A stretch of DNA of 64,000 bases from WTFV01 sp965203525. GTDB lineage: Bacteria; Acidobacteriota; Vicinamibacteria; Vicinamibacterales; UBA8438. Positions 55,315 to 62,679 of this stretch are shown here, one piece after another. The stretch is from assembly GCA_965203525.1 (NCBI GenBank), contig OZ241898.1:3658001-3722000 (forward strand). The letters run 5' to 3'. Both the position numbers and the translations under genes were made by a program. Every line of letters starts with the position of its first letter. Within the stretch, counting starts at the first letter, position 1. The notes beneath the pieces were generated by a model. That model was not told the origin of the DNA, searched no databases, and saw only the letters and a list, made by a program, of their open reading frames with translations.

Positions 55315-56861
55315 CCCGGGACGCTGCTTCGGACATCTCCGACCTCCTCGCCCGCGGGGAAGGCGCAACGGTCGAGTTCAAGCGCGCGCTGACGAAGGAC
55401 CTCGGCCGCGAGTTGTGCGCATTCGCCAACGCGAGGGGCGGAACCGTCCTGATCGGCGTTTCCGACGCCGGGAAGATCGTCGGCGTGGCGGACCACAACC
55501 GGGTGAAGTCGCAGGTGCAGAGCACCGCGCGGTCGGCGGACCCGCCGATCGAAGTGGAGGTCGAGAGCGCCGGCGACGTGCTGCGCGTCGTCGTGCCGCC
55601 GCAGAAACGCAAGCCCTACTCGTTCGGGGGGAGGTTCTTTCTGCGCGACGGCGCCAGCAGCCAACAGATGTCGAACGCGGAGATCGAAGATCTGTTCCAC
55701 GATGCCGGGCGCCTGCATTTCGACGGGAAGCCCTGCGCGGGGTATTCCATCGAGAAGGACCTCGACGACGAAATCTGGACGCGGTTCGCCGGCCGCGCCA
55801 AGATTCCGGAAGCGATGGAGCCGGTGGTGGCGCTCCGGAACCTCGGCCTGCTGGACGGCGAAGACCGGATGACGTTCGCCGGCGCCTGGCTGACGGCGCG
55901 CGACGTGCGCCGGTTCACGGTGTCCGCACACGTGTCGTGCGCCCTGTTCCTGGGCGTGGAGAAGGTGCGGATTCTCGATCGGCGGGACTTCCACCGCGAC
56001 GTGCCTGCGATGATCGACGACGCGGTGGCGTGGATCCTGACGAAGATCAACGTGGAGTTCGTCATCAGGGGCATGCGACGGGAGGAACGGCCGGAGCTGC
56101 CGGAAGAGGCGCTTCGGGAGGCCGTCGCGAACGCCGTGGCGCATCGCGACTACCGGTCGATGGCGAACGTCCAGATCTACGTCTTCAGGGACCGGATCGA
56201 GATCGTCAGTCCGGGCGGGTTGCTGGCGGGCATGACGGAGGCGGACCTCGGCACGAAGAGCATGCCTCGGAATCCCCTGCTGTTCGGCATGCTGTACAGG
56301 ATGGACGTGGTCGAGAACATCGGTTCCGGGATCCGGCGGATTCGCCACCTCTGCCGCGAGCACGGCGTCGCGGAGCCGATCATCGACACGTCCGGGCAGT
56401 GGGTGACGGTGACGTTTCCCAGGCCGGCCGGACGCCGGAACCTTCAACGGGGTGTTCGCGACGCCGGCCGACAACCGGAATCCCGGACGGAGCAGGGGCA
56501 AGAGTCGAGCGGGAATGGGCCAGAGTCGGTCAAAAATGGGCTGGAGTCGGACGGGAATGGGCCAGAGTCAGACGGGAATGGGCCAGAGTCAGACGAAAAT
56601 GGGCCAGAGTCGGGCGAAAATGGGCTGGAGTCGCTGCAACGGCGTGTTCTGGCGCTGTTGCTCGTGGAACCGCTCTCGAAATCCGCGCTGGCTGACGCGC
56701 TTGGACACCGGTCGGTGTCCGCGGGCCTCAATCGCGTGATGCACCGTCTTCTGCAGGACGGGCGCGTGGCGTACACGGTGCCCGGCAAGCCGAACAGCCG
56801 GTTGCAGAAGTATCGAATCACGGGGGCCGGGCGGAACCTCCTGGAGAAGCCGGGGAAGTGA
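55311..56861 (+). CDS. AlbA_2 (Schlafen-type) and HATPase_c_4 domain protein
   Basis: 516 aa. N-terminal AlbA_2/Schlafen-like domain (GEGATVEFKRALTKDLGREL, ANARGGTVLIGVSDAGKIVG, ending with the RDGASSQQMSNAEIEDLF block). GHKL-type ATPase segment from about 245 (ELPEEALREAVANAVAHRDY; ENIGSGIRRIRHLCREHG). A linker made of six 7-residue repeats (ESDGNGP type, 398-439), then a C-terminal winged-helix-like segment (RRVLALLLVEPLSKSALAD). Such genes are frequent inside type I restriction loci, where they may regulate or add a defence layer. ATG 55311 overlaps an hsdS remnant; its TGA overlaps an hsdR 5' remnant (GTGA). Confidence 0.85.
   Translation: MTRDAASDISDLLARGEGATVEFKRALTKDLGRELCAFANARGGTVLIGVSDAGKIVGVADHNRVKSQVQSTARSADPPIEVEVESAGDVLRVVVPPQKRKPYSFGGRFFLRDGASSQQMSNAEIEDLFHDAGRLHFDGKPCAGYSIEKDLDDEIWTRFAGRAKIPEAMEPVVALRNLGLLDGEDRMTFAGAWLTARDVRRFTVSAHVSCALFLGVEKVRILDRRDFHRDVPAMIDDAVAWILTKINVEFVIRGMRREERPELPEEALREAVANAVAHRDYRSMANVQIYVFRDRIEIVSPGGLLAGMTEADLGTKSMPRNPLLFGMLYRMDVVENIGSGIRRIRHLCREHGVAEPIIDTSGQWVTVTFPRPAGRRNLQRGVRDAGRQPESRTEQGQESSGNGPESVKNGLESDGNGPESDGNGPESDENGPESGENGLESLQRRVLALLLVEPLSKSALADALGHRSVSAGLNRVMHRLLQDGRVAYTVPGKPNSRLQKYRITGAGRNLLEKPGK
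56502..56627 (+). repeat. 21-bp in-frame tandem repeat, six copies, in the AlbA gene
   Basis: Six units of the type GAGTCAGACGGGAATGGGCC(A), each one 7-residue period (E-S-x-x-N-G-P/L). Unit length is three times seven, so copy number can vary without breaking the frame. Confidence 0.95.
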
Positions 56862-56917
56862 CCCCCTTTCCCTACACCGAGGACACCCCGTCCAGCTAAC
56901 CGCCGCCGACTGCCTGA
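56858..56917 (+). pseudogene. hsdR 5' remnant
   Basis: GTG 56858 (overlapping the AlbA TGA) reads MTPFPYTEDTPSS then a stop, and matches the intact hsdR start at 62680 (MSPSPYTEDTLVQQ) for about 55 bp with a one-base deletion after GAGGACACC. After GACTGCCTG the sequence switches to the DNA that follows an hsdR stop codon, so the body of the gene has been deleted. Confidence 0.8.
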
Positions 56918-56964
56918 CGGCGGGCGGCCGGCGTGCTCACCGCGGCTCCACCGTCACGTCGCCG
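56913..56964 (+). repeat. Third copy of the hsdR-downstream repeat
   Basis: CCTGACGGCGGGCGGCCGGC onward to CGTCACGTCGCCG, matching 55042 and 55114-55164. Its left edge is the junction with the hsdR 5' remnant. Confidence 0.8.
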
Positions 56965-57041
56965 ATCCGCACCTGCGACAGCAGCCGCATGCGGTTGGCC
57001 ACGTAGTCGGGCGTCAGCGTGTCGACCGGCACCTTCCCGCC
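56937..57041 (-). pseudogene. Short C-terminal gene remnant, family unknown
   Basis: Minus-strand frame of 34 codons ending in TGA at 56937: GGKVPVDTLTPDYVANRMRL then LSQVRIGDVTVEPR. It is bounded upstream by an in-frame TAG. The well-formed, charged ending suggests a real protein tail, left behind when the neighbouring DNA was rearranged. Its last codons overlap the repeat shared with 55114-55164. Confidence 0.4.
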
Positions 57042-57223
57042 CTATACGCGGTTGCCGGCCCGCGTTCGCCGGCGCGGCGCGGCGGCCCGGAATCAACCGG
57101 ACCCGCGCGCCGCGGCGCGATGCGCGACCGCGCGCCCCCATCCCTCGGAACGAGCGCCGCACGATGTGCGCCATCATCGCCTCGCCACCGCCATCGCCTC
57201 CGCCGGCGCGGCGCGGCGGCCCG

Positions 57224-57290
57224 GATCAAATCGTCGACATCTACCATGCCAGGCAGCATCTGTCCGACGTGGCCAAGGCCCTTTGCATGG
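57224..57290 (+). mobile_element. ISKra4-family transposase scrap
   Basis: Twenty codons read DQIVDIYHARQHLSDVAKAL, which matches the conserved IVDxYHAxxHL core of ISKra4 transposases. No terminal repeats or further transposase sequence are seen. It lies 20 bp upstream of hsdM, next to a duplicated GC-rich block (CGCCGGCGCGGCGCGGCGGC at 57067 and 57201). Confidence 0.6.
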
Positions 57291-57308
57291 TTGGCGTACA
57301 CTCGCAGC

Positions 57309-59420
57309 ATGCCCCAGCTCGAACACATCGACGCCATCGAACGGCGCCTGTGGAGCGCGGCCGACACGCTGCGCGCGAACTCGAAGTACGCCGGCAACGA
57401 GTACTTCCTGCCGGTCATGGGCCTGGTGTTCCTGCGCCACGCCTACAGCCGCTATCTCGCCGTCCGGGGCGAGATCGAGGCGGGGCTGCCGACGCGCGGG
57501 GGCCGGAAGCGGGCGGTCACCCGGGAGGACTTCGCGCAGAAGAACGCCCTGTACCTGCGGCCCGAGGCCCGGTTCGACCACCTCGTCGCCCTGCCCGACG
57601 GCGCCGACCGCGCGGCCGCCGTCGTCGCGGCCATGGAGTCCATCGAGGCCGACTACGACGGCCTGCGCGGCGTCCTGCCCAGGAGCGAGTACCAGGCGCT
57701 CGACAACGAGGTGCTCGGCGAGCTGCTGCGCAAGCTGAACCCGGACGAGCTCAAGCGGGTTTCCGGCGACGTCTTCGGCCGCATCTACGAGTACTTCCTC
57801 ACGAGGTTCGCCGACCAGAAGGCGCACGACGACGGCGAGTTCTTCACGCCGGTGTCGCTGGTCTCGCTCATCGCCCACGTGCTCGACCCCGACCGCGGCA
57901 CCGTGCTCGACCCCGCGTGCGGCTCCGGCGGCATGTTCGTGCAGAGCGCGCGCACCGTGGAGGAACAGGGCGGAAGCCCGACGGAGCGGCTCACCTTCCG
58001 CGGCGTCGAGAAGAACGACACGACCATCCGCCTGGCCCGGATGAACCTCGCCGTCCACGGGATCGAAGGCGACATCCGGCAGGCCATCACCTACTACGAC
58101 GACCCGCACGAGCTGCTCGGCCGGGCCGACTACGTGATGGCGAACCCGCCGTTCAACGTGGACGAGATCGACGCCGGCAAGGTCCGCGCAGACCCGCGCC
58201 TGCCGTTCGGCCTGCCCGGCGTCAACCGCAAGCAGAAGGTCGGCAACGGCAACTACGTCTGGATCAGCTATTTCCACAGCTACCTGAACGAAACCGGCCG
58301 GGCCGGCTTCGTCATGTCGTCGCAGGCGTCGAGCGCCGGCGGCGGCGAGGCCGCGGTGCGCCGCCGGCTGGTCGAGACCGGCGACGTGGAGGTGATGATC
58401 GCCGTCCGCGCCAACTTCTTCTACACCCGCACCGTGCCGTGCGAGCTCTGGTTCCTGAACCGCGCCCAGCCCGAGGCGCGCCGCGCCAAGGTGCTGATGC
58501 TCGACGCGCGCCACGTCTACCGCAAGGTGACGCGCAAGATCTACGACTTCAGCCCCGAGCAGCAGCAGAACCTGCTGGCCGTGGTCTGGCTCCACCGGGG
58601 CCAGACCGCGCGGTTCCTCGACCTCGTGGCCCGCTACCTGGGCGACGCGGCCGACGCCGCGCTCGCCTGCTTCGAGCGGCGGAACGACCGCGGCGACACG
58701 TCCCGTCCGCTGCCCGCGTTCGTCGAAGCGATCGACGCGCTCGGCGACGCGCTGGCCCCGTTCCTCGGGACCCGGCCGGCGGCCGGCCCGCACGCCGAGC
58801 CCCGCGCCGCGTTCCGCGACGGTGCGGCGGCGTTCGCGGCCGACGCCGAGCGGTTCCTCTCCCTCGCCGGCGACACCGCGGGACCGCGGCCGGCCTCGGT
58901 CGCCGCCGACGCGCTGGCCGGGCAGGTCGAACGATTCGCGCCGCTGGCCGAACGCAGCCGCGACCTCGCCGGGCAGGCCGACCGGCTCCAGCGGCTCGCC
59001 GTCCGCCTGATCGAAACCTGCGAGCGGGAGTGCGGCGCCCGCTCCGCCGGCGCCTGGAACGCCCGCGGCGTGGCCCGCGCCCGCAAGGCCGCCGACGAGG
59101 CCCGCCGCGAGGCCGTCGAGGCCCTGGAACGAGTGCGCTACCTCTGGCGGCAGGCCCGCTGGCTCACCGACCGCTTCCCCGACGCCGCGCTGCGCGACGT
59201 GCCGGGGCTGGTCAAGCTGGTTGACCGCGCCGAGATCGAGGCCAACGATTGGAGCCTCACCCCCGGCCGCTACGTCGGCGTCGCCCCGGAGGAAGAGGAC
59301 GAGAACTTCGACTTCAAGGCGGCGCTACGGGAGATCCACGGCGAGCTCGAGACGCTCGACGCGGAGGCCGTGACCCTGGCGGCGCGGATTCGGAGGAACT
59401 TCGAGGAGATGGGAACGTGA
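57309..59420 (+). CDS. hsdM: Type I restriction-modification system, methyltransferase subunit
   Basis: 703 aa N6-adenine methyltransferase subunit. ATG 57309 gives MPQLEHIDAIERRLWSAADTLR. HsdM N-terminal helical domain to about 150; motif I VLDPACGSGGMFVQSA (about 200); catalytic YVMANPPFNVDEI (about 277); NGNYVWISYFHSYLN and the C-terminal Gln/Arg/Glu-rich helical region. A long Ala/Arg-rich insert (about 430-620) makes it larger than E. coli HsdM, as in the N-6 DNA methylase variants. A TACACT 6 nt upstream is a weak -10 candidate. Followed by hsdS after 65 bp. Confidence 0.93.
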   Translation: MPQLEHIDAIERRLWSAADTLRANSKYAGNEYFLPVMGLVFLRHAYSRYLAVRGEIEAGLPTRGGRKRAVTREDFAQKNALYLRPEARFDHLVALPDGADRAAAVVAAMESIEADYDGLRGVLPRSEYQALDNEVLGELLRKLNPDELKRVSGDVFGRIYEYFLTRFADQKAHDDGEFFTPVSLVSLIAHVLDPDRGTVLDPACGSGGMFVQSARTVEEQGGSPTERLTFRGVEKNDTTIRLARMNLAVHGIEGDIRQAITYYDDPHELLGRADYVMANPPFNVDEIDAGKVRADPRLPFGLPGVNRKQKVGNGNYVWISYFHSYLNETGRAGFVMSSQASSAGGGEAAVRRRLVETGDVEVMIAVRANFFYTRTVPCELWFLNRAQPEARRAKVLMLDARHVYRKVTRKIYDFSPEQQQNLLAVVWLHRGQTARFLDLVARYLGDAADAALACFERRNDRGDTSRPLPAFVEAIDALGDALAPFLGTRPAAGPHAEPRAAFRDGAAAFAADAERFLSLAGDTAGPRPASVAADALAGQVERFAPLAERSRDLAGQADRLQRLAVRLIETCERECGARSAGAWNARGVARARKAADEARREAVEALERVRYLWRQARWLTDRFPDAALRDVPGLVKLVDRAEIEANDWSLTPGRYVGVAPEEEDENFDFKAALREIHGELETLDAEAVTLAARIRRNFEEMGT

Positions 59421-59485
59421 CGCGCCGGTTTTTTACAGGCTGGCGCTGGCGACACCATTACCGTTCAAGTACCTGAAGGGGTCGC

Positions 59486-60682
59486 ATGATGGAAACCCGC
59501 CGGTCTCTCGGTGACGTTTGTGATTTCATCGTTGACTGTCTCCACACCACTGCCCCTGTTCAGGACGAGGGTTTTCCTATCGTACGAACCCCCAACGTCG
59601 GCCGAGGTCGGCTGAAGCTCGATGATGCATACCGTGTGTCCAGGCACGTATACGAACAACGCACACGCCGGGCAATCCCGCGCGCTGGCGACTTGATTCT
59701 CGCCCGAGAAGCGCCCGCGGGGAACGTGGCCGTCGTCAAAAATGGCCAACAAGTCTGTCTCGGCCAAAGAACGGTTCACTTGCGGCCCGATATTTCGCAG
59801 GTAGACCCTGATTTTCTATGCTATCTGTTGCTGACTCCGAGCCAGCAGAGCGCGCTGCTGGCCGGCGAAACGGGCGCAACGTCGAAGCACGTCAACATGA
59901 AGGACATTCGGCGCCTTCCGCTCGATGTCCTCCCCACACTTGACGCCCAACGACGAGTGGGCGCGCTTCTCGCCACCTACGACGACCTGATCGAGAACAA
60001 CCGCCGTCGGATTCGGTTGCTGGAGCGGGCGGCCAGAATGCTCTATGACGAGTGGTTCGTGCGCCTCCGCTTTCTGGGACATGAGTGCATCCCCCTCACC
60101 CAAGACATCCCCGAAAGATGGCACAGAAAGCCGCTCTCCGCTCTTTGCCACGACGTCCGCGATCCGGTGGACCCGAAGACGTTGCCGCCCGGCACGGCAT
60201 ACATCGGACTGGAGCACATGCCCCGGCGCTCCATCACGCTGGGTGAGTGGACGTCTTGCGCGACCGTCGAAAGCACCAAGCTCGCCTTTCGTGAAGGGGA
60301 TCTTCTCTTTGGGAAAATCCGACCTTACTTCCACAAGGTGGGCTTCACCCTGACCGACGGAATCACATCTTCGGACGCAATCGTCATTCGTCCCGCAGAC
60401 CCCACCTACTACGAGTACTTGCTGCTGCTCATTTCGAGCGACGGATTCGTGTCACTCGCCTCGAAGACCGTGCGGGAAGGTTCCAAAATGCCACGCGCGG
60501 ACTGGAACTTCCTCTCCGCGTCTGACGTTCTGGTCCCTGAACCGGCGACGCTGAACGCGTTCCGCCGGGTCATCCGGCCCGTGCTCGACCAGTTGCGCAA
60601 TCGGGCGCTGAACAACCGCCGACTCGCCGCCGCCCGCGACATGCTCCTGCCGCGCCTGATGAACGGGAAGTTTGCGGTATGA
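59486..60682 (+). CDS. hsdS: Type I restriction-modification system, specificity subunit
   Basis: 398 aa DNA-recognition subunit with two target-recognition domains and two conserved helices. TRD1 about 1-155; central conserved helix DAQRRVGALLATYDDLIENN to ERAARMLYDEWFVRLRF (about 155-198); TRD2 about 205-345; C-terminal helix LDQLRNRALNNRRLAAARDM ending LLPRLMNGKFAV. AAGGGG lies 7 nt before ATG 59486. GC is lower than in hsdM, as is usual for exchangeable specificity genes. Its end closely resembles the hsdS remnant at 55237-55314. Confidence 0.93.
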   Translation: MMETRRSLGDVCDFIVDCLHTTAPVQDEGFPIVRTPNVGRGRLKLDDAYRVSRHVYEQRTRRAIPRAGDLILAREAPAGNVAVVKNGQQVCLGQRTVHLRPDISQVDPDFLCYLLLTPSQQSALLAGETGATSKHVNMKDIRRLPLDVLPTLDAQRRVGALLATYDDLIENNRRRIRLLERAARMLYDEWFVRLRFLGHECIPLTQDIPERWHRKPLSALCHDVRDPVDPKTLPPGTAYIGLEHMPRRSITLGEWTSCATVESTKLAFREGDLLFGKIRPYFHKVGFTLTDGITSSDAIVIRPADPTYYEYLLLLISSDGFVSLASKTVREGSKMPRADWNFLSASDVLVPEPATLNAFRRVIRPVLDQLRNRALNNRRLAAARDMLLPRLMNGKFAV

Positions 60683-60726
60683 CTCGGAACAGAAAGCTCC
60701 GTCGCGTGTGTGACGAATGAGGTAAT

Positions 60727-61076
60727 TCACTCGCACTTGAAACCAGCTCTCTCCAGGCGCCGCAGGAGCAGCGACACCAGGGAGAGAGATGGTCCAGGCA
60801 TTGATCCGGGGATTCGGAAATCGACACTTCGTGACCACGCGGATTTCTGATTGCAAGCATTGATCCGGCGAACATGAACCGGAATCCCTCCTGTTCATTA
60901 CATTCGCTTTGATTCGATAGAGAATTCAGGCGAAGCGCATTCGACGACTCGCCGAACGCCTTCATCATCAGATTGAATCCGCTCTCGTGGACTCTTGAAT
61001 GGCGCTGTATCTCCTTGTCGACGAACTTGAATGCCTCGAATGTTGCATGGGAATAATACACGATGTCGCGGCAAGG
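60727..61076 (-). pseudogene. TIGR02391/Ymh-like (Abi-type) protein remnant, truncated and frameshifted
   Basis: Minus strand reads YYSHATFEAFKFVDKEIQRH, GFNLMMKAFGESSNALRLNS, EQEGFRFMFAGSMLAIRNPRGHE and SPDQCLDHL, the core of the TIGR02391 family found in defence loci. A 2-base expansion in the TC tract near 60785 (CTCTCTCC) then shifts the frame; in the next frame it ends LSLVSLLLRRLERAGFKCE before TGA 60729-60727. The usual N-terminal part is missing. The 60683-61142 interval holds no intact gene and is visibly AT-richer. Confidence 0.65.
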
Positions 61077-61142
61077 GCGCGGCGGCGTGGCCGGGTTTGC
61101 CGCCGCCAGGGCAACGGCTGCGTGTCGGTGGCGGCGGACCGT

Positions 61143-62093
61143 TCACACGCCGTATGTCCGCAGAAGCTCCGCCTCCTCCGCCGGCAACGGCTGGAAGACG
61201 TCGAGAATCCAGGCCCCGTGCGGACGGAAGCGCCCGGACACGCGCTCGGCCAGGGTGAGGCCGGGAGCCGGATTCCGCTCGTTCCAGTGGCGCCACGCAT
61301 GACCGACCGGGCGCGCCGAGCCCCGGAAACAGTCGAGGAGCCGCTGTTCAAGACGCGCCGGCAGGTCGTACGCCCCGAGAACCGCGGCGTCGATCAGGGT
61401 CAGGAGTTCATCGAGTCCGTCGTCGGAACCGGTCGTCTTCCGTTCGCGAAGGCGTCGCACGTAGTCCGCCGCCAAGTCTGCCGCACGGGACGGCAACACC
61501 GATGGAACGGGGATGCGCCTCACGTCGGCGACGCGAACACGCTCCGCGGGCGAATGAGCAGCCAGAAATGCGCTCGCGACCGGGCCGTTCAGGATCGCGA
61601 CGAAGGCAGGAAGCTGGGCGTCGGTGACGCGTCGCTTCGGCCAGAGTCCGAAGAACTGCCCGGAACACACCAGTCCTTCCCGGTCGATCCCGGCCGCGAC
61701 GCACCAGGGTGCGGCGGTCGGGCGAGCGGCGTTCGCCACCAGCTTGACGCGGTCCCACGGCAGGTTGGCCGCGCGGCGCGGTCGCTCTTGCCGGTGACCG
61801 ACGTATACGGGAGCCGGGAGCATGAACTGTCGTGCCCCACTGGCGGTACTCAGACCGCGTGCGCAGCCGGCGCGGGCCTCGTTGCTCCGGGCGTCACCCG
61901 GTGCCGGCGACCAGTCAATCCCTCGATGAATGCTGAAGTAGCTGCCCAGAGCAGGATTGGACTCCAGATAGCGCCAGAGGTCCGGCAGCGGCGCGATCGG
62001 GGCGTCGCCACGGGGGGCGTCGCCCGCGGCGGACTCGACGCGATGCCTCGTCGTGCGTCCGGTCTTCAAGAGAACGCTGGTGCTGTCGGCCAT
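61143..62093 (-). CDS. Orphan C-terminal (target-recognition) half of an N-6 DNA methylase-type protein
   Basis: 316 aa. The sequence matches only the C-terminal half of class I DNA methylases of the Eco57I-like kind: LWRYLESNPALGSYFSIHRGIDWSP, LPWDRVKLVANAARPTAAPW, EGLVCSGQFFGLWPKRR, LPAFVAILNGPVASAFLAAH, RVADVRRIPVPSVLPSRAADL, IDAAVLGAYDLPARLEQRLLDCFRG. No SAM-binding or NPPY motif is present; the catalytic half is absent. ATG 62093 begins 15 bp after a small coiled-coil gene. It could be a truncated gene, or a stand-alone recognition module acting with hsdM. Lies between hsdS and hsdR on the opposite strand. Confidence 0.6.
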   Translation of the reverse strand: MADSTSVLLKTGRTTRHRVESAAGDAPRGDAPIAPLPDLWRYLESNPALGSYFSIHRGIDWSPAPGDARSNEARAGCARGLSTASGARQFMLPAPVYVGHRQERPRRAANLPWDRVKLVANAARPTAAPWCVAAGIDREGLVCSGQFFGLWPKRRVTDAQLPAFVAILNGPVASAFLAAHSPAERVRVADVRRIPVPSVLPSRAADLAADYVRRLRERKTTGSDDGLDELLTLIDAAVLGAYDLPARLEQRLLDCFRGSARPVGHAWRHWNERNPAPGLTLAERVSGRFRPHGAWILDVFQPLPAEEAELLRTYGV

Positions 62094-62108
62094 TTCAGTC
62101 GAGCCAAG

Positions 62109-62429
62109 TCAGCACATCCGTGAAGGGAGGCCGGCCGACGACCCGGACGGGCGCGTCTTCCACGCGGCGCCCGCTGCCGGCGCGCCCGTCTCGTCCGCAC
62201 GCAGGTCGGAGACGTTGGCCACGATGTTCGCGTGTGCGACGTCGTTGGCGCGGGCTGCGTCGTCGAACCGCCGGTTCATCTCGCCTTTCATGTCGTCGAA
62301 CCGCCGGTTCATGTCGTCGAACCGCCGGTTCATGTCGTCGAACCGCCGGTTCACGCCGCGCGTCAGTTGGATGTTGAGTCCGGCGAGCGCGATGGCGGCT
62401 CCGATGATGGCGATGGTTTGCGGGTCCAT
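62109..62429 (-). CDS. Small membrane-anchored coiled-coil protein with MNRRFDD heptads
   Basis: 106 aa. ATG 62429 has AAAGGAGGCA directly upstream. An N-terminal hydrophobic helix (TIAIIGAAIALAGLNIQL) is followed by heptads MNRRFDD repeated four times (21-bp DNA repeat, 62259-62354), then a polar tail ending SSAGLPSRMC. Similar short proteins sit in accessory regions of several phyla without known function. Cotranscribed with the orphan methylase half downstream. Confidence 0.6.
   Translation of the reverse strand: MDPQTIAIIGAAIALAGLNIQLTRGVNRRFDDMNRRFDDMNRRFDDMKGEMNRRFDDAARANDVAHANIVANVSDLRADETGAPAAGAAWKTRPSGSSAGLPSRMC
62292..62354. repeat. 21-bp tandem repeat encoding the MNRRFDD heptad
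   Basis: GTCGTCGAACCGCCGGTTCA(T) three times in tandem (62292, 62313, 62334), with a fourth, separated copy at 62259. Confidence 0.95.
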
Positions 62430-62642
62430 TCTGCCTCCTTTTCTCTCATTGTAGACGGATGCGATCATGCGCCGTTGGCGCGGGCGATGGCGGCGTGCCT
62501 CTTGGCGGCGTGGCAGGTTTCGGGGGCGGGAAGTCGATGACGGCGCCCGCGATGCAATCGGCCGGACGGTGGGCGGCCGCGGCAGCGGTGCGGCCCGCGA
62601 GGTCCGCATCGCCATCCCGGACGGCGGCCCGACGAGCGCCGG

Positions 62643-62671
62643 TTGACAGCCCGTCGGGCCGGGTCGACAAT
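62643..62671 (+). promoter_or_regulatory. Promoter of hsdR
   Basis: TTGACA (62643-62648, perfect), 17-bp spacer, GACAAT (62666-62671), then 8 nt to the TTG start at 62680. Predicts separate, leaderless transcription of hsdR. The 62430-62642 stretch shows no gene. Confidence 0.55.
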
Positions 62672-62679
62672 TGCCGGCC

